Shown here piece after piece: positions 6,822 through 7,370 of a DNA stretch of 7,370 nt. Numbering within the stretch: the first letter of the stretch is position 1; every line of letters begins with the position of its first letter. The stretch is from DASUMP01 sp036277635 (GTDB taxonomy: Bacteria; Actinomycetota; Acidimicrobiia; IMCC26256; PALSA-610). Location: assembly GCA_036277635.1 (NCBI GenBank), contig DASUMP010000122.1:1-7370 (forward strand), in the 5' to 3' direction. The notes under the pieces are model-generated. The model made no database searches, had not been told where the DNA came from, and was given only the letters and a program-made list of their open reading frames with translations. The translations under genes were made by a program, and so were the position numbers.

Positions 6822-6942
6822 CGGTGTCGGGGAGCGAACGGCGCGCTCGGCGGGTACGCGTCCAGATCCAGCCGACGTAGGCCGCGAGCGAGACGCCCGT
6901 GAGCGCGTACCCGACGACGACGTAGCCCCAGTTCTCGTCCAT
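6814..6942 (-). CDS. ccmD: CcmD, small membrane protein of the heme release complex
   Basis: This 42-residue peptide has an acidic, aromatic N-terminus (MDENWGY), one membrane helix (about 7-27) and a strongly basic cytoplasmic tail (RTRRARR at 29-35). That layout and size are the hallmarks of CcmD, which releases holo-CcmE from the CcmABC complex. Primary sequence in the family is barely conserved, so the assignment leans on position between ccmC and ccmE, length and topology. The ATG overlaps the ccmC stop as TGATG. A GAGG sequence about 13 bases upstream is a weak ribosome-binding site, so the gene is probably translated by coupling. The stop lies 8 bases inside ccmE. It is easy to miss in automated annotation because it is so short. 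Confidence 0.87.
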   Translation of the reverse strand: MDENWGYVVVGYALTGVSLAAYVGWIWTRTRRARRSLPDTDG

Positions 6943-7370
6943 CAGACCGTCACCGCCTCGGGTGGCGCCGACGCACGGACGCGCTCCGCGATCGCGGCTT
7001 CGAGCTCGCGCTCGTCCCGGCCCTCTTCGAGGTCGGCGAGCACGAACCGGCTCCACACGAGCGCGCCGTAGAGCAACGTGAACGCGACCACGCTCCAGAC
7101 GAGGGTGAACGCCATCGAACCGCGGATCTGCACGTCGAGGTCGGGGTTGAACACGGTGGCGTCCTGGTGGAGGGTCTCCCACCACGTGACCGAGAAGTGC
7201 ACGACCGGCACGTCGACGAACGCGATCAGCGCGGCGATCGCGCTGCGCTTCGCGCGCTGGTCGACGGTGCCGCCGAGCCGGCGCAGCGCGAGGTAGCCGA
7301 GGTACAAGAAGAACAGCACCGCGGTCGTGGTCAACCGGGCGTCCCACTCCCACCACGTGCCCCAGATCGG
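6942..7370 (-). CDS. ccmC: CcmC, heme delivery membrane protein (C-terminal part, 5' truncated by the right edge)
   Basis: These are the C-terminal 142 residues of CcmC, which presents heme to CcmE. The frame is open to base 7370; the TTG codon at 7334 is internal, because the 12 upstream codons already encode the family's core motif. The visible part begins inside the WWD domain (WGTWWEWDARLT, about residues 3-14), which binds heme at the outer membrane face. It continues with a membrane helix (about 15-29), a basic cytoplasmic loop (QRAKR), and VHFSVTWWETLHQ (57-69). H58 in this last motif corresponds to the second heme-ligating histidine of E. coli CcmC (H184). Two further hydrophobic segments (about 46-57 and 86-107) precede an acidic, charged tail. 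The N-terminal half and the first ligand histidine lie outside the window. The WGTWW motif distinguishes CcmC from CcmF and CcsA. Confidence 0.95.
   Translation of the reverse strand, partial: PIWGTWWEWDARLTTTAVLFFLYLGYLALRRLGGTVDQRAKRSAIAALIAFVDVPVVHFSVTWWETLHQDATVFNPDLDVQIRGSMAFTLVWSVVAFTLLYGALVWSRFVLADLEEGRDERELEAAIAERVRASAPPEAVTV

Noticed and set aside
4384..7071. An 895-codon open frame on the plus strand
   Set aside because: It lies wholly antisense to ccmF, ccmE and ccmD, is made mostly of Arg/His/Glu/Asp/Ala runs, has no recognisable domain, and is a typical stop-poor shadow of GC-rich coding DNA.
6942..7334. CcmC starting at the TTG at 7334
   Set aside because: The twelve codons upstream to the window edge encode the conserved WGTWWEWD motif in the same frame, so the gene continues past the edge.
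1..7370. tRNA/rRNA genes, CRISPR array, insertion sequence, riboswitch or a novel defence system
   Set aside because: The window is fully accounted for by ordinary transporter, Ccm and cyclophilin genes, with only 18 non-coding bases; no repeats, transposase motifs or structured RNA signatures were seen.

Overview
The window is a GC-rich bacterial segment, roughly 70% G+C by eye. It is almost entirely coding and carries two convergent operons. GTG starts, stop/start overlaps and strong G/C bias at third codon positions fit a high-GC lineage. The best guess is Actinomycetota of the Acidimicrobiia type, because the cytochrome c maturation genes are System I (Ccm), which most other actinobacteria lack. 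This taxonomic guess is an inference from gene style only. High-GC Chloroflexota or a proteobacterium cannot be excluded without a homology search.

Left part, plus strand, about 1-2220: the 3' end of an ABC importer operon of the nitrate/sulfonate/taurine (NitT/TauT/SsuABC-like) class. It holds a solute-binding protein cut by the left edge, a complete ATPase and a complete inner-membrane permease, with overlapping reading frames. The substrate cannot be read from the sequence. The operon ends in a perfect 12-bp stem-loop that overlaps the permease stop codon.

Right part, minus strand, read from 7370 down to 2239: a chain of seven genes, each overlapping the next by 1-8 bases. In order they are ccmC (cut by the right edge), ccmD, ccmE, ccmF, ccmG/dsbE, a fused ccmH-ccmI, and a cytoplasmic-type cyclophilin peptidyl-prolyl isomerase. 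CcmC and CcmD load heme onto the CcmE chaperone at its HxxxY histidine. CcmF, with CcmH/I, ligates heme to apocytochrome. CcmG and the CcmH CxxC domain keep the CXXCH cysteines reduced. The ABC subunits CcmA and CcmB are not in the window and would be expected beyond the right edge, as would the promoter.

Only 18 bases (2221-2238) separate the two operons. I see no RNA genes, mobile elements, CRISPR arrays or large repeats. The most unusual points are the cyclophilin translationally coupled to the end of a ccm operon, the E. coli-like CcmH-CcmI fusion in an apparently non-proteobacterial setting, and the stem-loop shared by the two converging operons. I did not find a convincing new system. 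This is a well-ordered, recognisable cytochrome c maturation locus with one unexpected passenger gene.
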